Of a DNA stretch of 64,000 bases, positions 34,714 through 45,045 are shown in pieces. The stretch is from assembly GCA_002633005.1 (NCBI GenBank), contig NMRA01000169.1, forward strand, positions 85,679 to 149,678. The letters are read 5' to 3'. Origin of the DNA: Phoronis australis. Lineage: Eukaryota; Phoronida; Phoronidae. Within the stretch, counting starts at the first letter, position 1. Every line of letters begins with the position of its first letter. A program made the translations under genes and the position numbers. The notes under the pieces were generated by a model. It saw nothing but the letters and a program-made list of their open reading frames with translations, was not told where the DNA came from and made no database searches.

Positions 34714-37700
34714 ACTGCAAACCGGGATAGATGTAAATCTGTTGTCACTTTATGGTTAAAAGAGCCGATTAAGAGAACAGTTAGACACCTACAAACATCA
34801 CCTCACAGTGGCTGTGTGAGTTACATGTCTCGGAATGACGTCACGACAAGCCAAGACAAATGTTCTATTTGTAAATAGCGCTGCATACATGCTGTAACGG
34901 TATGTCCCAATTCACGAATAGAACGTTCAAATCACACATTCTGTATTTCGTGTTTAAAGTTGTGTTTACCCCCTTAAGTACTTTTCAAGCTTCTCGTTAT
35001 CAACCCATGAGAGTTTTCAGTCTCGAAAATGGAGTTTAAAACGTTGTACTTTACTTTACAGCATACTGTTAACATACTTAATACATCGTTGTTCTGTACT
35101 CGTCCAGTACCACGGAAGTACCTCTAACTGATTGCTGCCAAACACGCTGGACACTTGAAATTAACGGAATTTCATTAAAGGGTTTAACCTGCATTGTCGC
35201 TACGTAAAAGAGTGAATTTTACCTTTCTAGTACGTCTAAACTGTTCCCCTTACAGAAAAATTCTAATACCTTATCTTTTGGAGTCATTGGTTTAACGCTA
35301 TCCTGCTTGAGCCGTGCGTTGTCAGTTACTCGTCGAGTCCTCAAATTCACATGTACGCAATTAGCTGACACGTCACAAGGTGACGCTTATGCGCTCCATA
35401 TACGTGCGTACATCCACGTACATGTGTGTAAGCTAAATATGAGCTTGGTAGTGGTGATGTAATTTTATGACTGACTAGTGCGTACTGGATGGTTGTCAAT
35501 ATTAGGAAATAAAAACAGCGGGATATCTGAATCATAGGCGCACATATCTTCTGCCACATCCTAGTCAAGATATGGAATGGGAGAAAGTAACTTATATTGG
35601 TACTCGAATTTGTGACCATAGCTAAAAGTCAATCAAAACATTCCACATTGGGCATCATGTAAAGAGGAGGTCATAACAGCCTAAACAGCGCTCAGGATGA
35701 AATTTTAAAGCTGTTGGATAAAGTTGATCGTTGCATAAAAAGAGTCTTTAAGAATGACGATCTTTTTAGAGCTCAAGGTTAATTACAAATTAATGTGTAT
35801 CTGAAACCTGGCTTTTTTGAAGTAATTATCATAATTACGACACACCTCTTCTTTAAACTGATAAATCTTGTAAATGTTGATGTCGTCAACTTGACGAAAC
35901 ACAATGAATAATTCTCGGGTGTGAGCATGTCATGGGAATAATATAAACGCAGTACTTGAGCAATACCATCGATCGATTTTACACTTATATGACACGCCTT
36001 ATAGTAGGCTATATAAAACGTTCATTTTGTTTGTGCAAGGATTGCCACAATCTGTCAAAGAGCTTTTCGTGATTTCCTGAGCTTTGTTACAAGATCTGGA
36101 TAACTTATTTTACTCGCTGAGACTCACGGTAAGTCTATCAACAGAACCCAAATGAAGACTAAACTTTTCGTTAATTCTCCGCAAATTTCTAGTAATTACG
36201 GCTTTCATGAGGGTCGTTGGTACTAATTATGTGTTATTTCTAATCGATCGATCGTGTGCATCTCACCAGAAAAAAAAAACTTTTGTAAGTTCTTGCGATT
36301 TCACCACGAAAAATAAGTTTTTAAATTACAATATTGTAAAAATTGCTAGTCTTTACATCTGGTGGCATACGGTCAACTTTCAGTAAAACTGAAAGTTCAC
36401 GAATTGTTTTTTTGCATAAAAACCGATGTCTTTGCATGAACAGAAGTAACTTTAAATGTAAAACTTATGGTGTTTCTGGGAAATTCTTTGACAGGCCAAA
36501 CTTGGACTTGAGATAAAATGTAATGGCACCATCAGATACATCATCTATCACAAAAATCTAACTTTTGATTCAGAAAGTTTGACGTTTTGAAATTGGTCAA
36601 GGCTTCAAAAGAACTGACAGTTCGCTATTGTTTCAGACCAGATTTTACAAGGTGGCTTGATGTCACCGCATGCCATTTTATGCGCCGGCCATGGTCTTGA
36701 AAAGTAACGACATGCATCACTATCAGTTGGCTTCATCTGTCTATGTGAGGCTGACGCAGCCAAACCTGAAGGGATCGGTTAATGCCCCTCCAAAAATCCT
36801 GACCAGACAGAATTTTGGGACATAGCTCAGTGTTTAGACGATTTTTTAAGAACGGTACTCGATGTATGGAAATTTTACCCTGTCACATCATATTCGTTCT
36901 TAAACCGTCCGACTACTGTCCGAGCTATACCGAACTGAGGATGGGTGAAAACGTTCAAATTTCACATCATCAGATTTGGCGGAGAGTTTACGCTAAAGTT
37001 AAGCTTGTATGTAAAGAGAATGATTCTGAGCACATTGTCCACGTCACAACTGAAATTATCCCTTACGTACTGTGCTTCAATTCCAATATCCTTTACCTTC
37101 GGTGATAAAATGGTGGCGTACGGACGGCAAAACATGAAATGCCTGTAGTGCCGGAACGACTAGAAGGACCGGGATGCAGACAAAACGACATTCTCTGATT
37201 CGCTCTCGATTTCCTGTTAGACATATTTTGCCATAACGAATGCGTTATAAGGCGATAAACCGTAATTTTTATTGAACTTTAATTTTCATTGGCTGAACTT
37301 CCCGGTAGTTTGTTTTAAGGATGGTACTGCGACTGCTTCGCTCGGTTCAACATGCCTGAGCACTGCCGACCGACACGTCCATCAATCTGATCATGTAATT
37401 TCCCAGACCATGCTTTCTGTTTCCTTTGATTACATGTACACATACATGAAACTGTTACATGTAGCTGTGTAAACTGGTGCCAAAAGCAGCCTTCGCTGCC
37501 ACCGCCTTATCTTTTATAATTTGACAGTTTGAACAAGCTTTAATTTCCGGAAAGTGGCCAGGAATTAAATTTTTTATCACATTTTATTTACCTTGAAGTG
37601 AAGTGCACATGTTCCTTTTTATGCCATCGGAAATTGTTGCCTGTAATTATAAATGACACACATGACGATCTTCATCAAAATGGCTGCAAAATCCGTGAAT

Positions 37701-38600
37701 TATCGATATCCTACACACAAACCTGTCGCATGAGTAGCCTTATACTAAGACAAATAACTCTAATCGTCAACAACATCGATTAGTACTGATTTCTGCACAC
37801 TTGTGTCACACTTAGCCCATTGAACAATCCAAGCTTTCTGGGCATGAAAACTATTGTCAATAAACATCTGAATAGCCAATGAAATTGAGTTTTTCAAATG
37901 TGAACGGACACTTCAGTATGGTAACTACAAGCGTGCTTGTAGAACACGGCTAGCTCGGTAACCAATTGTCCTGTCTTATGAGAACAACTTCGATAATTGA
38001 CCTACGGAAAAACGAAAACTGACTTTTGTAGTTGTAAATCTATTATTCTGAAATTGGATACATTCATAGAATATCTTTCCATCTCGTCAACTGAGGACTC
38101 TAAATGTACATATATGCTTATTTTTTACAGAGGAAACAATTGCCTGTAATCAATAGCCCAAACTACGTTTCATTTACAGTTGAACCTGAACAAAAATAAG
38201 TGTGAGCATGTGAGAACGGTAAAATTGAGATGGTGGTGGTATATTCATGAATGAAGTTAACGATGGAGGTTATCAGGAGTGGTGGTGATATTGACCATGA
38301 CCACAATAGAAAATATCACAATGAAAAGTTTCAAATATCGTCCCTGTTTAAGCATGGAAAAAATGCGTGTAATTTTGCATTAAATAATCTAAATGAAAAG
38401 TATATGATTTTATAAAGTTTGACGAATGCGAGGACACAAACGTTTTCAACGAAAGATAATTCTGAACTCTGTTAATTTGAATCTTTTAAACCGCAATTTT
38501 ATTTTTTTCCAAGTTTTACTTTAAGACTTGCTCACGGGAGGCAATCGTTTAAGATGGCATGAAATTAAAAAGCAAAGCCTACAGACTTTCTACTTTCCAG
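34714..38600. other. No gene recognised
   Basis: Nearly 4 kb without any frame or exon I can assign on either strand. Short open frames here show no recognisable domain. Confidence 0.4.
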
Positions 38601-38604
38601 AAAT

Positions 38605-39004
38605 GTGTATCTATACAGAGGAAATATGTATTTATAGAGAGATAATACGTATCTATACCGAGGTAATATGTATCTATACCGAGGTAATATGTATCTATAC
38701 CGAGGTAATATGTATCTATACCGAGGTAATATGTATCTATACCGAGGTAATATGTATCTATACCGAGGTAATATGTATCTATACAGAGGTAATATGTATC
38801 TATACAGAGGTAATATGTATCTATACCGAGGTAATATGTATCTATACCGAGGTAATATGTATCTATACCGAGGTAATATGTATCTATACCGAGGTAATAT
38901 GTATCTATACCGAGGTAATATGTATCTATACCGAGGTAATATGTATCTATACAGAGCTAATATGTATCTATACAGAGGTAATATGTATCTATACAGAGGT
39001 AATT
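38605..39004. repeat. 21-bp minisatellite, about 19 units
   Basis: Unit gtaatatgtatctataccgag, near-perfect over about 400 bases; the first three and last few units diverge slightly (cag for ccg). Because the unit is 7 codons long, two plus-strand frames stay open (ICIYTEV repeats and MYLYRGN repeats); the third has a stop in every unit. No promoter, splice or homology support for a protein. Confidence 0.95.
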
Positions 39005-39324
39005 TCTATACTTTTATTGATATTTAGCTAAATGCACGTACTTGTCGATTAAGTCTTACATATCGTTAGCATTACTGTTTGTCAGAGATTAACTGTGGAT
39101 TTGTTTAAAAGGTAGCTGTGCTTTGAGATTGTGCGTAGATGCAGAGTGAATAATCAAATACAGTAATAAATTTATTATATGATAACCCCTAATTAGACAA
39201 ATGAAACCTATTGTTAATTAAGTAATCAACTACAAAGAAGAGTAACTACACTAGCGCCCTCTTTAAAGATTACCTCAATCAATCAACCAAAATAATTAAA
39301 TGTCTAATCTGCTATCCAAGCTAG

Positions 39325-41935
39325 GACCAAGGAGTTTACCAGTACAGGAGAGTTCACTCCGCCATTTTACCATTCGCCGCAATGGTTACCGGTCGAAACA
39401 CTAGCGCTCCAAACGGTGAATAATCAACACTTAGGCGCGCAGTCCGAACAATGTAAACACTCATAAATTCATACTTTAATGACATTCAACGTGCAATAAA
39501 ATTACTGTGTGATTGAAAATGGTTAGAATACATAAACTGACACCCATTTGCAATCGAAAGAAAATGTGTATTTTAATCAATATTGAAGTGTATTTGTTTT
39601 TATTCTCTTGAAGCTCCCTTCAAAATCCATCATGGTTTTGTTTCATGCTTGAGTTCTTAACAAGGCAATTATCGTTCCTTATAGCAGTTCATACCTCCAT
39701 GGACTACATACTTTGAATGATTGCTCCTGGGGGTTCAGAGGGGAATCCCCCCAGGTGCCAGCTAAGGGGGTACCAGGCAAAAACCAGGTGGGCGCCAAAT
39801 GGGTGTTGACCCCCTCCCAGGGGGGTTACATGGGAGGAGTGCTAAACAGGTAAGAACCAGTGGGTATGTATGCCACATGGGTGTTGAGCCCCTCCCATCG
39901 TCACACATTTTGGTTGCTCCCCTGACCATTGACAAACATGTTGCTCCCAGCTTACTGCTGGTTCACCCAACAATTTCGCATGTGTTCCCTATTCAATGCA
40001 CCAGGCTACTAGCAATGCAGACAATTGTTTCGTGCAGTGGGTGTTACACAAGTTAGAAGAAGAAAGCAAGGCAATTCATCACTACCATAAAATCGTAATA
40101 CAATTTTAGAACATTCCATTATTTCTTAGACATGCCAGTATAGGGTAAACTCAATCCCACTCTCCCACTCACCAACAGTTGCAAGTCAGTTGCTAATCTA
40201 TAGAATAGCTCACAACTTACAAAACGTAGTAACATTGAGTTTTTCATCAATCATAACTAGTCAAAGTTCAAAATGTCACGACAAAAAAATTAAGAGGTAC
40301 TGAACAGCAATCAAAATATTCACTACCCACATAGCTTCATACAAAACTGAATTAAAAAGACTTGGGTGATAAAACCAAAATTTTATTTTATATACCCACT
40401 GTTCCTATTATCAATAACAGTAAATATTTCATGTAAGTTAAAGCCAGACCACAAGATCATATCTGATACCTAGCCACAACTGGGGCTTAAATTAATCACA
40501 ATCTCCAAAAACGTACAAAATAGGCAACACATAAAGTACCAATACAACAAGAAAATCTGACCACCCTTGTCACTCTCTATTAATTCACTAGTAAACAACA
40601 GCACTTTTCGCCAAAGAAATGCGTTATAAATAAAGCTGAAAACTAATTTACTCACAGAGGTGTTTGTCATCGAGAAGCAAAATGATACGGATAGCTTGGG
40701 TTTAACAAAATTCCAGGCCACCATTCAGACCCTGAATGATCCATCAGTTTCATTTTGGCTCTCTCCAAATCACAGGCTAACCATTCATAAAATGTTTCAA
40801 TCTGACCAACCTTAGTAAAATACGAAAACCAGATTTTGACTAATTGTCCTGTCTACACGTGATGTTCCAGTACTTGCTTTGTGAGACGATAATCAGAAAT
40901 GCAAAAAGCCTATTCCAGAGCTGTAATATAATTTCCGGAGAATTTTTTGACCCTGGTATTTTCATTTTTGGTGGATTCGGGACATCAAATATTGTACGTG
41001 CACTGCAGTCAATACCAGCTTGTTCTTCATTTATGAACATGGACTCCTCGAAGTGATGAGACCATAACTTGCAGTTCTTGGACAAATAGGCTGCCTCTCT
41101 ATTCATAAGGTCAGCTCCCAGCGCTTGCACTTAAACAGAAATCTATGACTGAGAGACTCAGGAACAAACCTCATACTCACTAGGTTCACTAAAGTAGACT
41201 ACACTACAGAATTCCTGTCGTACTGTGATTGTGATAGAGACAAAAGCGTTTTGGTGTCAACTGAAAAAAACTCGGACTCAAATGTCGATCCACGAATATT
41301 TTAACAGGGCCGCGCCCCCGCATCATTGACACATAGAATTAAGTTTTCGATGACGCACAGATTCTATAACTTGACACATAACAGACTTGTGGCCCTGTGG
41401 CTGTGATTGTGCCATGGCCGTGTCACCAGTCATATTACCCATGACCATGGGCATCGGTATGTTTTCCCAAAATTATGCCTGCGATCGTACGGGTGACATT
41501 TTGATTTGGAATTCATGGACTGCAAGTATCCAAAAACCTGACGATCACATCGTACGCCCTTCCGCAGGCAGCCCAGCTGCACAGTAGGCCTAGCCTACAC
41601 TGCAGACAACAGTGGCAACGGGAATGCGATCGACTTGTCTAACAACCGTGAACAGAACACTCAAAATGAAAGACAATGCATCATGTTATTGAATAACAGA
41701 TAATCCTTACCTTTCTGGGTACTTTAGTTAGGAAACATAAAAAATGACACATCTGGTGTTTTTGTGGATGAATTCGTGCAATTTATAGCACTGCAAAATG
41801 CGTCCTTCCCAATCGTTTTGGCGCTTCCTGGTTGACCGTAGCTTAGTCACCACTTGGTGGCGCTAGTAGTAGCGGTAACAGCGAACTCACTAGTGAACTC
41901 TCCTATTCTACTGTACACTCCTTGCTAGGACTCTC
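39325..41935. mobile_element. Possible degenerate inverted-repeat element around a THAP relic
   Basis: The left sequence 39328-39370 (CTAGGACCAAGGAGTTTACC ... AGGAGAGTTCACT) matches, in reverse complement, 41890-41932 (CTAGCAAGGAGTGTACAGTA ... AGGAGAGTTCACT). The ~2.6 kb between them contains a THAP-domain fragment. THAP domains are found in P-element and Kolobok transposases. The repeats are short and diverged, so the element is tentative. Confidence 0.35.
40838..41131 (-). pseudogene. THAP-type zinc-finger fragment with a frameshift
   Basis: After a candidate acceptor (TTTCTGTTTAAG) the minus strand reads CKRWELTL. A one-base shift then gives YLSKNCKLWSHHFEESMF and RTIFDVPNPPK. This matches the second half of THAP domains (C-K-R-W, then C...H-F-E-x-S-x-F, then P-x-x-F-D-V-P-N-P-P). 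The shift and a normal-domain cysteine read as W suggest decay. It could be a transposase relic or a broken gene exon. Confidence 0.6.
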
Positions 41936-41939
41936 CACT

Positions 41940-42750
41940 TGTTGGATGACTGTCCTGTTGGTGAATCTTCGAACTATACACACTGTATTGTGACAGTGTA
42001 TTTGCTGGTCACCGTCTCTGGTGATGCAACACTTGCAGGCAATTTCTTCTACCCGCGATTCTTCTTGCTGGTCACAGTCTCTGGCTGGTGATGCAACACT
42101 TAGGTAGTATCTTACTACCCACGATGCAAGTGACAAGCTCTTAGTTAACTTCTTGACCGTTAACACTTGTCCTTGCCAAGATCCTGTCTAGAATCTTCCA
42201 CGAGATGGCTCTGTCATTCAATTTCCTTTGCACACTGTAGCAAGTCTGCAAGTCTTTACGCTTCAACGACTATAGCTCATCTGAACTTCTTTTTGACTTA
42301 AGCCCATATTATAATATTCTACTTATTTAGTGATTGGTTAATAGAAACCACATGATCATATCTAATCATATCATTGGCTGTTACAGTTTGTTCTCAGGAT
42401 TTTCTAGAATCTCTGGGGTACTTTGACCCAAGAACACCATCTAAAAATAGATTTTGACGTTAAAGTACATGTCTACAAATCTGCCCCATGATTTAAAAGT
42501 TCACATGCACAAATTTTGGGCAACTTAAAATGAATCTATTCTTACTGATTACTTAATCAATATTTATTCTTACCCTGTTCCTGACCCTTATCGCTTCATA
42601 CTGGGCGGGAGTAGCTGTCTTAAACCGTCTTCCGAGACGCTATTTATTCTCGTGAATTTGCTAGGTCATGGTTTTCACATACGAAACTAGGTTTACGGAG
42701 CACTTTTCTGACAATCGCCTTAAAGCTTGGCGTGTCGTAAATATATTCTT
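41940..42750. other. No gene recognised, upstream of the first channel gene
   Basis: Contains an internal short direct repeat (gctggtcac...gtctctgg...tgatgcaacactt at about 42003-42034 and 42069-42103). It may hold the promoter and 5' UTR exon of the channel gene, but no site can be named with confidence. Confidence 0.35.
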
Positions 42751-42751
42751 T

Positions 42752-42763
42752 ATTTTTCTGCAG
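42752..42763 (+). promoter_or_regulatory. Candidate 3' splice site before channel gene 1
   Basis: A pyrimidine tract ending TTTTTCTGCAG lies about 120 bases upstream of the ATG, in the same position class as the acceptor before the second channel gene. This suggests an intron in the 5' UTR. Confidence 0.4.
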
Positions 42764-42881
42764 ATTTATCTCGCCAACAAATCTACGTGCGATAGCGCCA
42801 AGATTCACGACAAGGGAGAGAGACGAAATAACCATTTGGTCCCTTATTAATTAAGACTGACACTGTCGGAGAGACTCTGAT

Positions 42882-44930
42882 ATGTTTCATACACCTGTTC
42901 TATCAAGATCCGTGGGCCCTCAAGAAGTAACTTCTATTTCAGGCCTCGGTTTGGAGATTGCAGATAACGATATCGAGGTTGTGAATATGGATGCACCATG
43001 TGAAAGCTCCTCAAGAAGTGTGTTTATTCAAGCTGGGAACGGTGAGAAACCACCAGTAGATTACCTTCTTACCTTTGACAAGTATTCTTATTGGGCTAGG
43101 GCATTAGCACGAGGTGAGGTGCAAACAATTCAACGTGCTCTGGCAAGCTGTAATTCGGTTGAAGAACGAAATAAATTGACTGGTGGTCGCTTTGTTTACC
43201 ACGATGTCGCAGAAGCAAGGCAAACCTTTGGAGATGAGGTGTTACCAAATGTTATTGAGGACTATATCACCAGTGAAATGAAGGCAACCGGAGGAAAACA
43301 CGTGCGCGGCTTTTATCCTATACATATAGCCGCTGTTGCAGGTCATGCAAATATCCTTACCCAGCTTTTAAACGGTGGTGCTGATCCGACAGTAGTGGGT
43401 GTATTTGGGTGGAATGTTTTCCACTGTCTATCCGCTCTAGGTTGTCGTAAATCCCGAGAGAGTGTCGAAATTTACCGTCATTTATGCGCTCACGTGCTAC
43501 ATGTAGGTCAGGATAATGGGTTGACAACTTTAGGTAAGCTCCTTATGCATGAGGATGCCGCGGGATTTAGACCCTTTGAACTGTCGGTCAAAATGTCTGC
43601 CTTTGATTTATCAAGGGCCATAATGAACACGGAAGACATCTACCGGTTTACAAAAACAGCCAATGGTTTTCACGACATCGCCTGGTTTGATGTGACAGAT
43701 TACAATATCGGACAAGACCGAATGTATAAAACGCCATTTGAGCTGTTCCGCTTTACGCGTTATTCTCAAATTGGCCGCGTGGACGAGGAGTCATTTTTGA
43801 ACTCACCTCTGATGAAATGGGCGAACAGTTTTATGAAACACTATTGGTGGATAACTTTCATGTGGTTTGTTTATAGGACAGTTTATGTTACTCTGTTCAT
43901 CATATTCATGCAAGATTTCCTCATCAAGAAAATGTACGAAATGCGCGTAAATGTCGATTTCAGTGAGAAAAGGGCCGCCTTAAATTCCTCATTAAACATG
44001 ACGCTCGCTTCCCATAAGATAAACTGTCACGATAAGAGCAATGAAAGTGTGACGACAAGTGACGCGGTTATCATTTTACGTGTACTCCTTTATACTCGTC
44101 TAATTGGCACTATAATTTCGATCACATCCGACAGCTTTCAAACCATTAAGCATCGGAAATTCCAAAAAAACATGTTTGTATATGAATCCCATGGTGATTA
44201 CGTGGTAAGTAGTACCTTTTATTTGGTATGCGACGACGCCCATATAATTAGCGCCTTTATCGGACTTGAGGTGTCCATGTACGGCGACTTGTCCAACTCG
44301 CGTGACTGGCGAACTTTTCTCTACTTTTGCATCGCCATTGCAAGTATCTGCAACGTGTGGTCCTTACTGTTCTTTTTGAAATTGCTGCCAAAAGTAGGTC
44401 ATTTCGTCATCATATTCCAGGAAATGATGATGAGTCTACTTAACTTCAGTATCATTTACGTCCTCATTCTCATCTCATTCTCCGTGACATTCTACGCGCT
44501 TCTGGGCAGTCAGTGCATGCGCGGTGATTTTGAATCATTTGGGCAGACTGTGTACACGACCTTCATACTCATGTTGAATATGGTTAATCTGTTGAATAAC
44601 GGGATTGAAATAGAACAGCCAGAGGGCATCATTGTCGTTTGCCTCCACATTACATACGTCCTTGTGGTCGCCATTTTGCTTCTTAACTTCCTAATTGCAG
44701 TCATGTCCGGGACAGTGTTGAAGGTTGCCGATAAGAAGTCACTCGTCACCGCCTTTCAGAAAATCGCAACCGTTGTAACGATTGAACGCAGGCTGGGTTT
44801 TTTGTTCAAACACATTCATCCACGCAATAAAGATTTTATCTATCAAAATGGCAGAGTGTACTTCCCATGCATGGTGGGTTATGACACAGACGGCTGTGAT
44901 GACGGGAACAGCATGGGCAGCGCACTGTAG
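42882..44930 (+). CDS. TRP-like ankyrin six-transmembrane cation channel, copy 1
   Basis: 682 residues in one exon. The N-terminal cytoplasmic region has about one to two ankyrin repeats (about 142-190: GFYPIHIAAVAGHANILTQL then LNGGADP). Six membrane segments follow: S1 about 321-347, S2 394-417, S3 441-462, S4 477-500, S5 518-542 (IIYVLILISFSVTFYALLG), a pore loop about 553-570, and S6 582-610 (LLNFLIAVMSGTV). S5, pore and S6 resemble TRPV/TRPA channels (F-x-x-F-Y-x-L-L; N-x-L-I-A-x-M-x-x-T-V), so a plasma-membrane non-selective cation channel is inferred; subunits would form tetramers. The S1-S2 loop has N-glycosylation sites NSS and NMT. A TTTCTGCAG acceptor at about 42763 implies a spliced 5' UTR. 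The stop lies inside a 134-bp inserted repeat, which replaced the ancestral C-terminus. A paralogue lies 9.7 kb downstream in the same orientation. Family level is firm; subfamily is not assigned. Confidence 0.9.
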   Translation: MFHTPVLSRSVGPQEVTSISGLGLEIADNDIEVVNMDAPCESSSRSVFIQAGNGEKPPVDYLLTFDKYSYWARALARGEVQTIQRALASCNSVEERNKLTGGRFVYHDVAEARQTFGDEVLPNVIEDYITSEMKATGGKHVRGFYPIHIAAVAGHANILTQLLNGGADPTVVGVFGWNVFHCLSALGCRKSRESVEIYRHLCAHVLHVGQDNGLTTLGKLLMHEDAAGFRPFELSVKMSAFDLSRAIMNTEDIYRFTKTANGFHDIAWFDVTDYNIGQDRMYKTPFELFRFTRYSQIGRVDEESFLNSPLMKWANSFMKHYWWITFMWFVYRTVYVTLFIIFMQDFLIKKMYEMRVNVDFSEKRAALNSSLNMTLASHKINCHDKSNESVTTSDAVIILRVLLYTRLIGTIISITSDSFQTIKHRKFQKNMFVYESHGDYVVSSTFYLVCDDAHIISAFIGLEVSMYGDLSNSRDWRTFLYFCIAIASICNVWSLLFFLKLLPKVGHFVIIFQEMMMSLLNFSIIYVLILISFSVTFYALLGSQCMRGDFESFGQTVYTTFILMLNMVNLLNNGIEIEQPEGIIVVCLHITYVLVVAILLLNFLIAVMSGTVLKVADKKSLVTAFQKIATVVTIERRLGFLFKHIHPRNKDFIYQNGRVYFPCMVGYDTDGCDDGNSMGSAL

Positions 44931-45045
44931 GGGGCTGGGGGGTTATAGCCCCCCCCCCGACTTTTTCAGTGTTACGCCGCACATGGTCTATAGGCGGTGC
45001 GCCACAGGAGGGCGCACCGCTTTCTTCAGTGCTGTGCCGCCCATG
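44912..45045. mobile_element. 134-bp MITE-like insertion at the 3' end of channel gene 1
   Basis: The ends are imperfect inverted repeats: CATGGGCAGCGCACTG on the left and, in reverse complement, CATGGGCGGCACAGCACTG on the right. It is flanked by AACAG direct repeats (44907-44911 and 45046-45050). Inside are two strong GC hairpins: GGGGGGTTATAGCCCCCC near 44939-44956, and GCGGTGCGCC/GGCGCACCGC at 44994-45020. The gene's stop codon (44928-44930) lies in the left arm. Removing the insert plus one AACAG leaves an open frame ending RDNRCNDKF and a stop at 45078. Confidence 0.75.

Noticed and set aside
38605-39004. CRISPR-like array
   Set aside because: Units are contiguous 21-bp repeats without unique spacers, in a eukaryotic sequence.
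38528-39031. 167- and 119-residue open frames of ICIYTEV and MYLYRGN repeats
   Set aside because: They are the direct product of a 21-bp minisatellite; no splice, promoter or homology support.
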